A stretch of 64,000 bases of DNA from Candidatus Solibacter usitatus. Lineage in GTDB: Bacteria; Acidobacteriota; Terriglobia; Bryobacterales; Bryobacteraceae. The position numbers were made by a program, and so were the translations under genes. Under the pieces are notes generated by a model that saw only the letters and a program-made list of their open reading frames with translations, had not been told where the DNA came from and ran no database searches. This document shows, piece after piece, positions 1-8,829 of the stretch; within the stretch, counting starts at the first letter, position 1; every line of letters starts with the position of its first letter. The stretch covers positions 1 through 64,000 of the forward strand of contig JACPNO010000029.1 of assembly GCA_016185465.1 (NCBI GenBank), read 5' to 3'.

Positions 1-1
1 G

Positions 2-1483
2 CTATTGCTTCACGGTCAGCGGCACCGACGTGAAGCTTCCGAACGCATTGAACCGCAATCCCAGTCCGGCGATGCTTCCGCCGGAATTGTCCAGCAGCTC
101 GATGGTTCCGCGTTTGCCAACGGTCGCCGGAAATTGGGTGGATACGGCAAAAGAAGTGTGTCCGTTGGCGGGTATCGAGAGCGTAGATGCCGTGCCCAGC
201 TGCGTTCCGCTGTCATCGCGGACGATCGCGGTGATGGACGCTGCGCCGGTGTTCAGCAGATTCACGAAAGCGGCTCCGGTGGTGAAGCCTGGCGTCTCGT
301 CGTAGGGCAGGATCACGTTGGTTGCGTTGTTGCTGTCGAGGGGAGCAGTGCCCTCGGAATCGGTTGCGCCGCGGGCTCGGAAAATGGCCGAGCCCTCTAC
401 CGGCCCGGAGCTGAACACTTGCGCCCAGCCAACTGCGAGCGGCGATAACGGCGCTTCGGTTTCGATAACCAGAGTTCCGCCGGGAGGAATGGTCCGATCG
501 ACTGATGACGCGGTCACCGGCGTGGAGGCGCCCTGCAGCGTAACACTGAGCGGCAGCGTCAACGGAGCCCCGTTTTCCGCGCGGAACGACACCCGGACTT
601 CGTTGGGACTCGGTTTGAGGCTGACCAGCGTAATCGTGGTCTTCCAGAAACCACCGGAGGCGATATGAGACAAGACGCCGGCCGGGCTAAATTGCCGGGT
701 AGCCGATCCTGAAATCACCGTGTTTGGGTCGGTCTGGATGAATTGAATTTCACGCCCTGCGTTCAGCACCGTGAAATTCGCGTGCAAGGCGCCGAGCGTG
801 GGATCGGTAAAGGTGGCCAGGCCGGTGCAATCCGCGTTCACCACGTAGGTTCCAGAAATGGTCCGGTTGGTGATTGTCCCGGCCTGGCTTACCGCATCCA
901 CCAGAGAAAAGTTCCCGCCGCCGTCGCCGGTCAGCTTGCCGGCATCGGTGAAGGCTTGCGGCACGCCGCCCGAATAATACCAGCCGCTGAGCGCGAAGCT
1001 ATAGGTTCCGCTGATGTCCTGCACCACGCAAACACTGCGCCGGCGCTTGGCTTCGCCCGCAATGATGGTCCCGCCATCGGTCTGCATAAATTGAATGGCG
1101 TCACCGGCAATGCGCACATTGAATTGAGAATTGTTCCCAAGGTTATCGTGAAGAGTCACGGACCCGCTGCAGTCGGCATTCACGATGTAGGTGCCGGTGA
1201 GGGTGCGCGAGACGCTCTGGCCTTCGGTCGCGGCATCCTTACCCGTGAGATTCCCGTTGCCGTCGGAGGTCAGGGTGCCGGCAGCCACAAACGGGAGGAA
1301 GCCGCTCGATACGACCAGTCCGCTGACGGAAAATCCATAATTCCCGCTAATGCTGGCGTTGGTGCAGGTATGAGTTACAGGCTGGGCGTTGCTGCTGGAC
1401 GAGCCCGGAAACAGAATGACGGACAACAGGAAAAGCGCTGGAACGAACGAAGCTTTCATAATAGTTGGGGCGTTCTTTCTCAT
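2..1483 (-). CDS. Secreted repeat protein of unknown function
   Basis: About 493 residues. The ORF track starts at 1537, but MRKN at 1483 or MKASF at 1459 gives a clean signal peptide (basic N-terminus, hydrophobic core, small residues before SNAQ), so export is likely. Two tandem copies of a roughly 105-residue beta-rich unit follow, at about residues 35-140 and 150-255. Each begins with an SGxYxFxxSG pattern and contains TGTYxVNADC and IQFxQTD motifs. The last 220 residues are a different, Ser/Thr/Gly-rich region. I know this architecture from acidobacterial secreted proteins without an assigned function. No Shine-Dalgarno separates the two start choices. The stop codon lies at bases 2-4. 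Confidence 0.75.
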   Translation of the reverse strand: MRKNAPTIMKASFVPALFLLSVILFPGSSSSNAQPVTHTCTNASISGNYGFSVSGLVVSSGFLPFVAAGTLTSDGNGNLTGKDAATEGQSVSRTLTGTYIVNADCSGSVTLHDNLGNNSQFNVRIAGDAIQFMQTDGGTIIAGEAKRRRSVCVVQDISGTYSFALSGWYYSGGVPQAFTDAGKLTGDGGGNFSLVDAVSQAGTITNRTISGTYVVNADCTGLATFTDPTLGALHANFTVLNAGREIQFIQTDPNTVISGSATRQFSPAGVLSHIASGGFWKTTITLVSLKPSPNEVRVSFRAENGAPLTLPLSVTLQGASTPVTASSVDRTIPPGGTLVIETEAPLSPLAVGWAQVFSSGPVEGSAIFRARGATDSEGTAPLDSNNATNVILPYDETPGFTTGAAFVNLLNTGAASITAIVRDDSGTQLGTASTLSIPANGHTSFAVSTQFPATVGKRGTIELLDNSGGSIAGLGLRFNAFGSFTSVPLTVKQ

Positions 1484-1588
1484 TGATTTTGTGATGTGTG
1501 CCTGAATTTTGTCGCAACGATAAAACGACAGACGCATGACTGCTGAGAACGGTTCCCGGCGAGTGATCAGCGCCGGCTAACGGGCTCT

Positions 1589-1606
1589 TGTTCTGATTTC
1601 AGAACA
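1589..1606. promoter_or_regulatory. 18-bp palindromic operator, copy 1
   Basis: TGTTCTGA-TT-TCAGAACA is a perfect inverted repeat with 8-bp arms. It matches the second palindrome at 1666-1683 at 15 of 18 positions, and their starts are 77 bp apart. It lies about 69 bp upstream (centre) of the predicted transcription start of the small Cys-rich gene. A dimeric repressor or activator site is the simplest reading; the regulator is unknown. Confidence 0.6.
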
Positions 1607-1629
1607 GATTCACAAAATACCCGCACAGC

Positions 1630-1659
1630 TTGATTACTAGCAATAGCCGTGCATATACT
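1630..1659 (+). promoter_or_regulatory. Sigma70-type promoter for the small Cys-rich gene
   Basis: TTGATT (1630-1635), an 18-bp spacer and TATACT (1654-1659) place the transcription start near 1666. That start falls on the first base of the second palindrome. This supports the ATG at 1685 over the ORF-track ATG at 1649, which lies inside the promoter. Confidence 0.55.
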
Positions 1660-1665
1660 ATCTAC

Positions 1666-1683
1666 TGTTCCGAATACAGAACA
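1666..1683. promoter_or_regulatory. 18-bp palindromic operator, copy 2
   Basis: TGTTCCGAATACAGAACA repeats the TGTTC-N8-GAACA layout of copy 1. It covers the predicted +1 to +18 region and ends two bases before the ATG at 1685. A protein bound here would block both transcription start and ribosome access. Confidence 0.6.
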
Positions 1684-1684
1684 A

Positions 1685-1921
1685 ATGGGCGACAAGGAAT
1701 CTTCCGGGGCCAAGATTCGGCCTCTCACGCAGGCTGAAATCGAACTGCTCGCATGGGAATTCGGTAATGCCCCCTATTGCCGCTCCAGAGGCTGCCGCGA
1801 GATGGCGCGATGGTGGTGCAGCGTCGACCTGAGCGGCCACACAGTTCAAGTTCCGTGCGAATATTGCGACCACCATGCGCGCGAATTCGCCGTCGCGCAC
1901 GGCTTGAAGGCCACCTTCTAA
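1685..1921 (+). CDS. Small Cys-rich hypothetical protein
   Basis: 78 residues from the ATG at 1685. The upstream ATG at 1649 lies within the predicted promoter. The protein has five cysteines, in CRSRGC, WWC and CEYCDHH segments, which could form a zinc-binding knuckle. There is no signal peptide or membrane segment. I do not recognise the family. It stands alone behind a promoter flanked by two matching palindromes, so its expression is probably switched by a dedicated regulator. No clear Shine-Dalgarno is present. Confidence 0.55.
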   Translation: MGDKESSGAKIRPLTQAEIELLAWEFGNAPYCRSRGCREMARWWCSVDLSGHTVQVPCEYCDHHAREFAVAHGLKATF

Positions 1922-1997
1922 TTATTTTCAGGACTGTTAACTTTAGTGGAGGTTCGCTCCAGCGCCAATTTTGCGATGATTGGCACAGGAGTAGTGC

Positions 1998-2171
1998 TTG
2001 AAAGACAACAGCATTGTCTGGCTTTGCGTCGGCGGCGTGTTGTTCTGGCTGGCGATCCTGAATCCGGGGCCGACTGGTAAAGTGCTGACGGCGAGCAAGC
2101 GGGTGTGGGATTCAATGGTGTCGCAGGTGCGCCTTCCCAGCGCGCCGCCGGCCAAACGAGCCGGCTCCTGA
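1998..2171 (+). CDS. Small single-pass membrane protein (TTG start)
   Basis: A 57-residue ORF missing from the track because it starts with TTG. AGGAG lies 6 bases upstream of the TTG, a good ribosome binding site. The sequence opens MKDNS and then a hydrophobic stretch (WLCVGGVLFWLAIL) that would span the membrane once, followed by a basic, Pro-rich tail ending AKRAGS. It is convergent with the DinB-family gene, with only a few bases between stops. No family is recognised. Confidence 0.45.
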   Translation: MKDNSIVWLCVGGVLFWLAILNPGPTGKVLTASKRVWDSMVSQVRLPSAPPAKRAGS

Positions 2172-2174
2172 GCC

Positions 2175-2708
2175 TCACTTTTCCGGAAACCGCGGATCGA
2201 GTTTGATTTCGCAGATTTGCGCGGCGTGGCGCGCCGGATGCAAGGCCAGCAGCAACAGGCAGCGGAAGCAATCCATCTCCCCCAATAGCGGATGCATCGT
2301 GAAATGCCGGCGCAGATCGATCTGGCATTGCAGGGTGTACGTCATCACCCGCTCATGACTTTCCAAGAAATACGCACGCGCGCCCGCGATGGAAGCAAAA
2401 CGGCCGGTGGGAACCATCAAATCCGGCGCCGGAAATTTTCGCGAACGATCCACCAGCGCCGCGGCCAGGCGTCCGTATTTCGCGGGGTCGAGCGCGACGC
2501 CTTGGGGATTGGGAACGCCCTTCTGCACCAGCGCCAGCAGCGCATCCCCGGTAATGGCGACGTGCTCGGTACACTCGGCAATCGACCAGCGCCCGGCATC
2601 GGGTTTGAAATGCGCCTGCGCATCGGAGAGATCCGCGATGGCCGTCAGCAGGGAGTCGCGGCCGTCGATGAGATGCTCGATGGCGAGTTGCCGTTCGGCG
2701 TCGGTCAT
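2175..2708 (-). CDS. DinB-family protein
   Basis: 177 residues. The pattern is that of DinB-like four-helix-bundle proteins: an early HFKPDAGRWSIAE segment followed by HV, and a late LALHPARHAAQI segment. The spaced histidines are the usual metal ligands. Members include putative thiol-dependent metalloenzymes and many unassigned proteins, so no substrate can be named. The start overlaps the wecB stop by 4 bases (ATGA), so it is translated as the third gene of a hyuA-wecB-dinB operon. No signal peptide; cytoplasmic. Confidence 0.8.
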   Translation of the reverse strand: MTDAERQLAIEHLIDGRDSLLTAIADLSDAQAHFKPDAGRWSIAECTEHVAITGDALLALVQKGVPNPQGVALDPAKYGRLAAALVDRSRKFPAPDLMVPTGRFASIAGARAYFLESHERVMTYTLQCQIDLRRHFTMHPLLGEMDCFRCLLLLALHPARHAAQICEIKLDPRFPEK

Positions 2709-3841
2709 GCGTGAACCTCCTTGGCCGGCTGGAAGAATGCCTGGATGCAGTCCGTGATTCTCGCGCTGGCGTGGCCATCGCCGTAAGGGTGGTGAACCCG
2801 CGCGCGCAGGGTGTATTCCGCCGGATCATCCAGCAGCCGCGTGGCTTCCCGCACGATTTCGCCGGCATCGGTTCCCACCAGGCGCGCGGTCGCGGACTCG
2901 ACCGCTTCGGGCCGCTCGGTCTTCTGGCGCAGCACCAGCACCGGCTTGCCGAGCGACGGGGCTTCCTCCTGAATGCCGCCCGAATCGGTGAGCAGCAGGT
3001 AAGCGCGCCGCATCAGATCGACGAACGGCACATAGTCCAGCGGGTCTACCAGCAACACATTGGGATTCTTGCCCAAGTGCCGCGAGACCGGATCGAGAAC
3101 ATGCGGGTTGCGATGCACCGGGTAAACGATCTGGACATCGGGCCGCGCCGCCAGTCGGGCTAAGGCTTCACACACGCGCTCGAGGGCGGGGCCAAAACTC
3201 TCGCGGCGGTGCGCGGTTACGACCAGAAGCTTCTTGCGCGGATCGAGCAGCCGCCAGTCGCCGCCGGGCATTTCCCCGCGCGCCAGGCGGTCGCGAACCA
3301 GCAGCAGGGCATCGATGCCGGGGTTTCCGGTAACGTGGATGCGGGCGGGATTTAGTCCCTCCGCAAGCAGATTGCGAGCGGCCCAATCGGTTGCGGCAAA
3401 ATGCAGCGTAGCCAAACGAGTGGCGACCACGCGGTTCATTTCTTCCGGGAACGGCTGGGCCATATCCCAGGTGCGCAGGCCCGCTTCCACATGCCCAATG
3501 GGGACGTGCTGATAAAAAGCGGTGAGCGCGCCGCAGAGCGTAGTGGCGGTATCGCCCTGCACCAGCACCAGGTCCGGCTGCTCTTTGGCAATGACGGGCT
3601 CGAGGGCGGCAATGATTCGCGCCGTGGTCTGGGCCAGGGTCTGATCCGGCTGCATCACGTCGAGATCGTGATCCGGAAGCACATCAAACGCGGCCAGTAC
3701 CTGGTCCAGCATGGCGCGATGCTGGGCGGTGACACATACGGAAACTTGAAAATCCTCAGGCTGGCGGCGCAGTTGGAGGACTAATGGGCACAGCTTCACG
3801 GCCTCCGGCCGCGTGCCCAGTACGACCAAAACCCGGATCAT
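2705..3841 (-). CDS. wecB: UDP-N-acetylglucosamine 2-epimerase (non-hydrolysing)
   Basis: 378 residues, full length for the family. It interconverts UDP-GlcNAc and UDP-ManNAc for surface polysaccharide synthesis. Visible landmarks are GTRPEAVK at the N-terminus, QGDTATT and GHVEAGLRT in the middle, TAHRRESFG near residue 210 and the TDSGGIQEE motif near residue 290, in two Rossmann-like halves. It sits 9 bases after hyuA and overlaps the DinB gene by 4. No other polysaccharide genes are nearby, so its pathway is not shown by context. Confidence 0.93.
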   Translation of the reverse strand: MIRVLVVLGTRPEAVKLCPLVLQLRRQPEDFQVSVCVTAQHRAMLDQVLAAFDVLPDHDLDVMQPDQTLAQTTARIIAALEPVIAKEQPDLVLVQGDTATTLCGALTAFYQHVPIGHVEAGLRTWDMAQPFPEEMNRVVATRLATLHFAATDWAARNLLAEGLNPARIHVTGNPGIDALLLVRDRLARGEMPGGDWRLLDPRKKLLVVTAHRRESFGPALERVCEALARLAARPDVQIVYPVHRNPHVLDPVSRHLGKNPNVLLVDPLDYVPFVDLMRRAYLLLTDSGGIQEEAPSLGKPVLVLRQKTERPEAVESATARLVGTDAGEIVREATRLLDDPAEYTLRARVHHPYGDGHASARITDCIQAFFQPAKEVHA

Positions 3842-3850
3842 AATCCAGTA

Positions 3851-5740
3851 TCAACCAGATGCGATTAAGTTGCCCGTCGAGTCGATGTGGAAGCTCCAGC
3901 CGTGGGGGATCAGGGTGGTTGCGCCGTAATCCAGCACCAGCGCGGGACCCCGGCGGCGGCCGCTCGCCAACGCCGCGCGCTGATAAACCGGAAGCGTCAC
4001 CCATTTGCCGCCGGTGAATACGCGGCGCTTGGCGGCTGCGGTCCGAACGCGGGCTGCGTTTCTGCGCAAGGTGGGCTTGCTGGTCTCGAGCGCCGCGCGC
4101 ACCCGCACGGTCACAATTTCAGTCGGCCGCTCGGGATTGGAATAGCCGTACACACGTTGGTGGGCGGCGTGAAAAGACGCGCCCCACGGAATCGTGAGCT
4201 CGTAGCTTTGGCCGGCGTAGCGCACATCCGCCAGGCGCTCTAGCGCGGCGCCGGGCATATCGCGGCGAGCCGCTCGCTCGAGTGCCGCAAATCGCTGCTC
4301 GACATCGGCGCCTAAGACTCCCGCCGAATAATCTCGTACGCGGTCCGCCAGCAGCATGCCAAGCGCCGATAGCGCCCCTGCGTATTCAGGGACGATCACC
4401 GTCGAAATCCCCAGCCCCTCGGCGATTTCGCAGGCATGCAACCCGCCGCAGCCGCCAAAGGCGACCAGCGGAAAATCGCGCGGATCGTGCCCGCGTTCGA
4501 TCGAAACCACGCGAATCGCCCGTTCCATGTTGGCGTTGGCCACGCGCAGGATTCCAGCGGCGGCGGCTACCGCGGTGATGCCGAGAGCAGCTGCCAGCGG
4601 CCGGATGGCGTCGAGCGCGCGCTTGGCGCGGATGCGCATTTCCCCGGCCAGAAACTGGTCCGCGGCAATGCGCCCCAGCAGCACGTGCGCATCGGTAACG
4701 GTTGGCAGGCGGCCCGTGCCGTAGCACGCGGGCCCGGGATCGGCGCCCGCGCTTTCAGGGCCCACGCGCAGCAGCCCGCCTTCATCCACGCGCGCAATGG
4801 ATCCGCCGCCGGCGCCCACCGTGTGTATGTCCACCATGGGGACGCGCACCGGGAATCCGTCGACGTAGGCCTCCGTCGTCAAGCGCGGCGCGGCTTCCGA
4901 CAAGCTGACGTCCGTCGAAGTTCCGCCCATGTCGAACGTGAGTGCGCGCTTGAATCCAGCGGCGCGCGCCACCGCGGCAGCGCCCACCACGCCGCCGGCG
5001 GGTCCGGAAAGAATGGTGCGCACGGCGTGCCGGCGCGCTTCCCGCGCAGAGATGAATCCGCCATTGGATTGCAAAATCGAGATGCGTTGCCTGGCGCCGC
5101 GATCGAGTTCGGCCAGATACGCGTCCATCAGCGGCCCGACATAGGCGTTGATGATGGTGGTCGAGGCGCGCTCGTATTCGCGAATTTCCGGCGAGACTTC
5201 GTGGGACGCGCAGACGTATCCCAGGCCCTGCAGCCGGGCCGCGGCGGCGCGCTCGTTGACGGCATTCTGGTAAGAGTGCAGAAAGCAGATGGCAATGGAT
5301 TCGACGCCTGCGCGGCGCAGTCTCGCGCGCAGCCGGTCGAGTTCAGCGGCCGACGGCTTACGGGCAATGGCGCCATCGAAATGCGTACGCTCACCGACGC
5401 CGAAGCAAAGAGTGCGCGGCACCAGGTGCCGTTTGAGCGGCGGCGTCAGATCGTAGAGGCGCGCGCGATTCTGGCGGCCGATACGCGCCAGATCGGCGAA
5501 GCCCTCCGTCGTAACGAAAGCCGTGCGCGCGCCTTTACGCTCCAGCAGCGCGTTGGTGGCGACCGTCGAGCCATGGATGAAGTCGGCTGCGGCGGGCGCG
5601 GCAATTCGGCGCAGGCCTTCCAGAATCACGCGAGCCGGGGCGGAGCGGCTGGAGCGTAGCTTGAAGCTCTCCAAACGGCCGTCGTCGTGGAGGATGACAA
5701 AATCCGTGAAAGTGCCGCCGGCATCGATCCCGATTCGCAC
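3851..5740 (-). CDS. Hydantoinase/oxoprolinase family protein (HyuA-like)
   Basis: 629 residues from a GTG start. HyuA-type proteins are ATP-dependent amidohydrolases acting on hydantoins or 5-oxoproline. Landmarks are the actin-like phosphate motif IDAGGTFTDF at the N-terminus, HGSTVATNALLERKG, LSGPAGGVVGAA, the FDMGGTSTDV motif and VGAGGGSIA. It is slightly shorter than typical N-methylhydantoinase A (about 690), and no hyuB partner lies nearby. The GTG has no Shine-Dalgarno; a TACCAT -10-like element 6 bases upstream suggests a leaderless or near-leaderless message. Substrate is unknown. Confidence 0.85.
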   Translation of the reverse strand: MRIGIDAGGTFTDFVILHDDGRLESFKLRSSRSAPARVILEGLRRIAAPAAADFIHGSTVATNALLERKGARTAFVTTEGFADLARIGRQNRARLYDLTPPLKRHLVPRTLCFGVGERTHFDGAIARKPSAAELDRLRARLRRAGVESIAICFLHSYQNAVNERAAAARLQGLGYVCASHEVSPEIREYERASTTIINAYVGPLMDAYLAELDRGARQRISILQSNGGFISAREARRHAVRTILSGPAGGVVGAAAVARAAGFKRALTFDMGGTSTDVSLSEAAPRLTTEAYVDGFPVRVPMVDIHTVGAGGGSIARVDEGGLLRVGPESAGADPGPACYGTGRLPTVTDAHVLLGRIAADQFLAGEMRIRAKRALDAIRPLAAALGITAVAAAAGILRVANANMERAIRVVSIERGHDPRDFPLVAFGGCGGLHACEIAEGLGISTVIVPEYAGALSALGMLLADRVRDYSAGVLGADVEQRFAALERAARRDMPGAALERLADVRYAGQSYELTIPWGASFHAAHQRVYGYSNPERPTEIVTVRVRAALETSKPTLRRNAARVRTAAAKRRVFTGGKWVTLPVYQRAALASGRRRGPALVLDYGATTLIPHGWSFHIDSTGNLIASG

Positions 5741-5780
5741 TCAGGAATGGTAGCAAACGGCTTTGCGGAAGCGGTCCAAC

Positions 5781-5786
5781 TATAAT
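5781..5786 (+). promoter_or_regulatory. Consensus -10 for leaderless thuA-like gene
   Basis: A perfect TATAAT lies 7 bases before the ATG at 5794, so transcription should start at or next to the A of the start codon. The ORF-track start at 5785 sits inside this hexamer and is not usable. No good -35 was seen. Confidence 0.55.
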
Positions 5787-5793
5787 GGCACCT

Positions 5794-6618
5794 ATGCGCC
5801 GATTCGCAATCTGCCTGGTCTCCACGATTTTCGCTGCGACCGTTTTCGCCGCCGCGCCCGCCAAGATCGTGCTGGTCGCCGGCACGCCGAGCCACGATCC
5901 GCACGAGCATGAATTCAACGCCGGCATCCTGCTGCTGGAGAAATTCCTGCACCAGAATAAAGGCGTCGCTCCGGTGGTGGTGAAGGGCGGCTGGCCGAAG
6001 GACGAATCGGTTTTCGACGGCGCGCAGGCGCTGGTTTTCTATGAGGACGGCGGCTCCGCGCATCCCATGATTCAGGGAAACCGCTTGGCAGTTTTGGGCA
6101 AACTGATGCAGAAGGGCGTGGGGCTGGTATGCCTGCATTACGCCGTCGAAGCACCCAAGGAAAAGGGCGGGCCGGAATTGCTGGAGTGGATCGGCGGCTA
6201 CTATGAGCGGCCGTATTCCCAGAATCCAATCAATGATGTTGCCGTGACCCAGGCATCGCCCCAGCATCCGATTTCGCGCGGCTGGAAAAGCTTTCAAGGC
6301 CGCGATGAATGGTATTACAAGATCCGCTTCCGCCCGGACGACAAACGTGTCACGCCCATCCTCACCACCATGCTGCCCAAAGAAGCGCCGCAGCGCGAAA
6401 CCATTGCCTGGGCGGTGGAGCGCGCCGATGGCGGCCGCGGTTTCGGTTTCACCGGCGGGCATTATCACGACAACTGGGGCATTGCGGAATTCCGCCGCAT
6501 GATCGTCAACGCGGTTTTGTGGAGCGCCAAAGTGGACATTCCGCGCGGCGGCGCCAAATGCGATCTCGCGCCTGGCGATCTGGCCAAGAATCAGGACGAA
6601 AAGCCGCCAAAGAAGTAA
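5794..6618 (+). CDS. ThuA-like domain secreted protein
   Basis: 274 residues from the ATG at 5794. A signal peptide (MRRFAICLVSTIFAATVFAAAPA) is followed by a ThuA-like fold: KIVLVAGTPSHDPHEHEFNAG, then VGLVCLHYAVE, and a late GFGFTGGHYHDNW segment. ThuA-type proteins in Acidobacteria and Planctomycetes are class I glutamine-amidotransferase-like folds linked to sugar utilisation; the reaction is uncertain. It is divergent from hyuA (53 bases between starts) and 14 bases ahead of the ilvD remnant, so it may be co-transcribed with it. Confidence 0.85.
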   Translation: MRRFAICLVSTIFAATVFAAAPAKIVLVAGTPSHDPHEHEFNAGILLLEKFLHQNKGVAPVVVKGGWPKDESVFDGAQALVFYEDGGSAHPMIQGNRLAVLGKLMQKGVGLVCLHYAVEAPKEKGGPELLEWIGGYYERPYSQNPINDVAVTQASPQHPISRGWKSFQGRDEWYYKIRFRPDDKRVTPILTTMLPKEAPQRETIAWAVERADGGRGFGFTGGHYHDNWGIAEFRRMIVNAVLWSAKVDIPRGGAKCDLAPGDLAKNQDEKPPKK

Positions 6619-6632
6619 GATGGTTATCCAAC

Positions 6633-8046
6633 ATGAAAATGAATAGTTACACCATCACCCAGGGCCGCGATCGTGCGCCCGCCCGCTCCTTTCTCAAAGC
6701 TATTGGATTCACCGATGCCGATCTGAAAAAGCCCATCATCGGCGTAGCCAACACTTGGATCGGGACTATGCCCTGCAATTACAATCTGCGGGCGCTGGCG
6801 GTAAAGGTGATGGAAGGCGTGCGCGCCGCCGGCGGTACTCCGATGGAGTTCAACACCATTGCCATCAGCGACGGCATCACCATGGGCACCGAAGGCATGA
6901 AGGCGTCCCTGGTCAGCCGCGAAGTAATTGCCGATTCGATCGAGCTGGTGGCCCGCGGGCATATGTTCGACGGCATCATCGCGCTGGTGGCCTGCGACAA
7001 GACCATCCCCGGCGCGGCCATGGCGCTGCTGCGGCTCAACATCCCGGGCATTATTCTTTATGGCGGATCCATATTGCCCGGCCGGCACAATGGCCATGAC
7101 ATCACCATTCAGGACGTGTTCGAAGCCGTTGGCGCCAACGCCGCCGGCAAGATGTCGGATGCTGAGCTGCTGGAAATCGAAAACAGCGCGTGTCCCGGCG
7201 CCGGCGCCTGCGGAGGCCAGTTCACGGCCAACACCATGGCGACGGTGATGGAGCTGATCGGCCTTTCGCCCATGGGAACGGCGGCGGTTCCGCAAGTCGA
7301 GCGGGAAATTCGTGGCGGTGGATGTGGATAAGGCGGGCGGCATCGGCGTCATCGCCCAGCGTTTGGTGGACGGCAAATATGTGGATAGCTCGGCCGTGAC
7401 CTGCACCGGAAAAACCTTCGCCGAAGAAGCTGCAAGGGCCGTTGAGACGCCGGGGCAGGAAGTGATTCGCCCGCTATCGAAGCCCTTGAAACCAACCGGC
7501 GGCCTGGGAATTCTGCGCGGCTCGCTTGCGCCTGAAGGCTGCGTGATCAAATTGTCCGGGCATAACAAGATGCTGCATCGCGGCCCTGCGCGCGTATTCA
7601 ATTGCGAGGAAGACGCCATGGCCGCGGTCCAGAAAGGCGCCATCAAGGCCAACGACGTGGTAGTGATTCGCTATGAAGGTCCGCGCGGCGGACCAGGCAT
7701 GCGCGAGATGCTGGGAGTGACCGGCGCCATTGTGGGCGCGGGTCTTTCTGAAAGCGTCGCGCTGGTGACCGATGGCCGCTTCAGCGGCGCCACTCACGGC
7801 TTTATGGTGGCGCACATCGCGCCGGAAGCTTACAACGGCGGGCCGATCGCCGCCGCCGAAGAAGGCGATACGGTTTCGATTGATGTCGCAGCGGGCCGCC
7901 TCGATCTGGAAATTCCGGCGGAGACACTGGCTGCCCGCCTGCGAAAGTGGCAGGCGCCGAAGCCGCGCTATGCCACCGGCGTTTTCGCCAAGTATTCGAC
8001 GCTGGTCGCGTCTGCCTCCGAAGGCGCTGTCACGTCGAAGTTTTAG
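6633..8046 (+). pseudogene. ilvD: Dihydroxy-acid dehydratase with frame-breaking internal deletion
   Basis: IlvD dehydrates 2,3-dihydroxy acids in branched-chain amino acid synthesis. The first 220 or so residues (ITQGRDRAPARSF, EFNTIAISDG, CDKTIPG, ACPGAGACGGQFTANTM) read in one frame until a stop at 7331. The rest ([45 protein letters not shown]) reads in another frame to 8046. About 105-110 residues expected between GTAAVPQ and FVAVDVDK are missing, including the conserved AIDNA...GGSTN segment. Junction near 7295-7305. It is either a genuine pseudogene or an assembly collapse. The next gene starts at the base after its stop codon. Confidence 0.85.
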
Positions 8047-8829
8047 ATGAAGATTCTTTTCATCGGAGATATTTTCTCTTCCGTGGGGCGGCGCATTGTT
8101 GCCGACCATTTGCAGGATATCCGCGAAACCCAGTCCATCGATCTGGCGATAGCCAACGCCGAGAATTCCGCCGGCGGCTTCGGCATTACGCCGGATATTG
8201 CCGATGAGTTGTTCGCGCTCGGCCTGGACGTCCTCACCAGCGGCAACCATATCTGGGACAAGCGGGAGATTTACGAGTACTTCGTGCGCCGCCCCCAGCT
8301 ATTGCGCCCGGCTAACTATCCGGACGGAACGCCGGGCGCCGGCGTCATCAAGATAAAAGCGCGCAACGGCGTGCAATGCGCGGTGATCAATCTGCAAGGG
8401 CGGACTTACATGCCCGCGTCCGATTGCCCGTTCCGCAAGGTCGACAAGATTCTAGAAGCCATCGGCCCAGGTGTTAAAGTTCGTTTTGTGGACTTTCATG
8501 CGGAAATCACCAGTGAGAAAATGGCTATGGGGTGGTATCTGGATGGGCGTGTCTCCGCATTGGTGGGAACGCATACGCACATTCCGACCGCCGACACGCG
8601 AATTTTGCCCGGCGGAACTGCGTACCAGACCGATGTAGGGATGACGGGTCCTTATGATTCCGTGATTGGCGTCAAAAAGGAGATCATATTAGAGCGTTTC
8701 CTTACTTCCATGCCGGTTCGCATGGAAGCCGCCAAGGGTTCGCCGGAATTGCATTCGGTGGTTCTGGAAGTGGATGAAGCGACGGGGAAAGCGGTCCACT
8801 TCAAACGCCACACTGTACGGGGAGATTGA
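8047..8829 (+). CDS. YmdB-family metallophosphoesterase
   Basis: 260 residues. The family (TIGR00282) hydrolyses 2',3'-cyclic nucleotides in Bacillus YmdB and affects RNA turnover and multicellular behaviour. Metal-ligand motifs are GDIFSSVGRR, NAENSAGG, GNHIWD, and the late GTHTHIPTAD and TDVGMTGPYDS segments, all in expected order. Length is typical. It begins immediately after the ilvD stop and abuts the GGDEF gene, so a transcriptional unit ilvD remnant-ymdB-GGDEF is likely. No signal peptide; cytoplasmic. Confidence 0.92.
   Translation: MKILFIGDIFSSVGRRIVADHLQDIRETQSIDLAIANAENSAGGFGITPDIADELFALGLDVLTSGNHIWDKREIYEYFVRRPQLLRPANYPDGTPGAGVIKIKARNGVQCAVINLQGRTYMPASDCPFRKVDKILEAIGPGVKVRFVDFHAEITSEKMAMGWYLDGRVSALVGTHTHIPTADTRILPGGTAYQTDVGMTGPYDSVIGVKKEIILERFLTSMPVRMEAAKGSPELHSVVLEVDEATGKAVHFKRHTVRGD

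Noticed and set aside
743-1486. 247-residue ORF on the plus strand
   Set aside because: It is the antisense shadow of the secreted repeat protein and has no family pattern or ribosome binding site.
1589-1683. LexA boxes
   Set aside because: The arms are TGTTC-N8-GAACA, the inverse of the Bacillus GAAC-N4-GTTC type, and the gene is not an SOS gene I recognise.
4436-5659. 407-residue plus-strand ORF
   Set aside because: Mirror of hyuA, which has clear conserved motifs; GC-rich third positions open the opposite strand.
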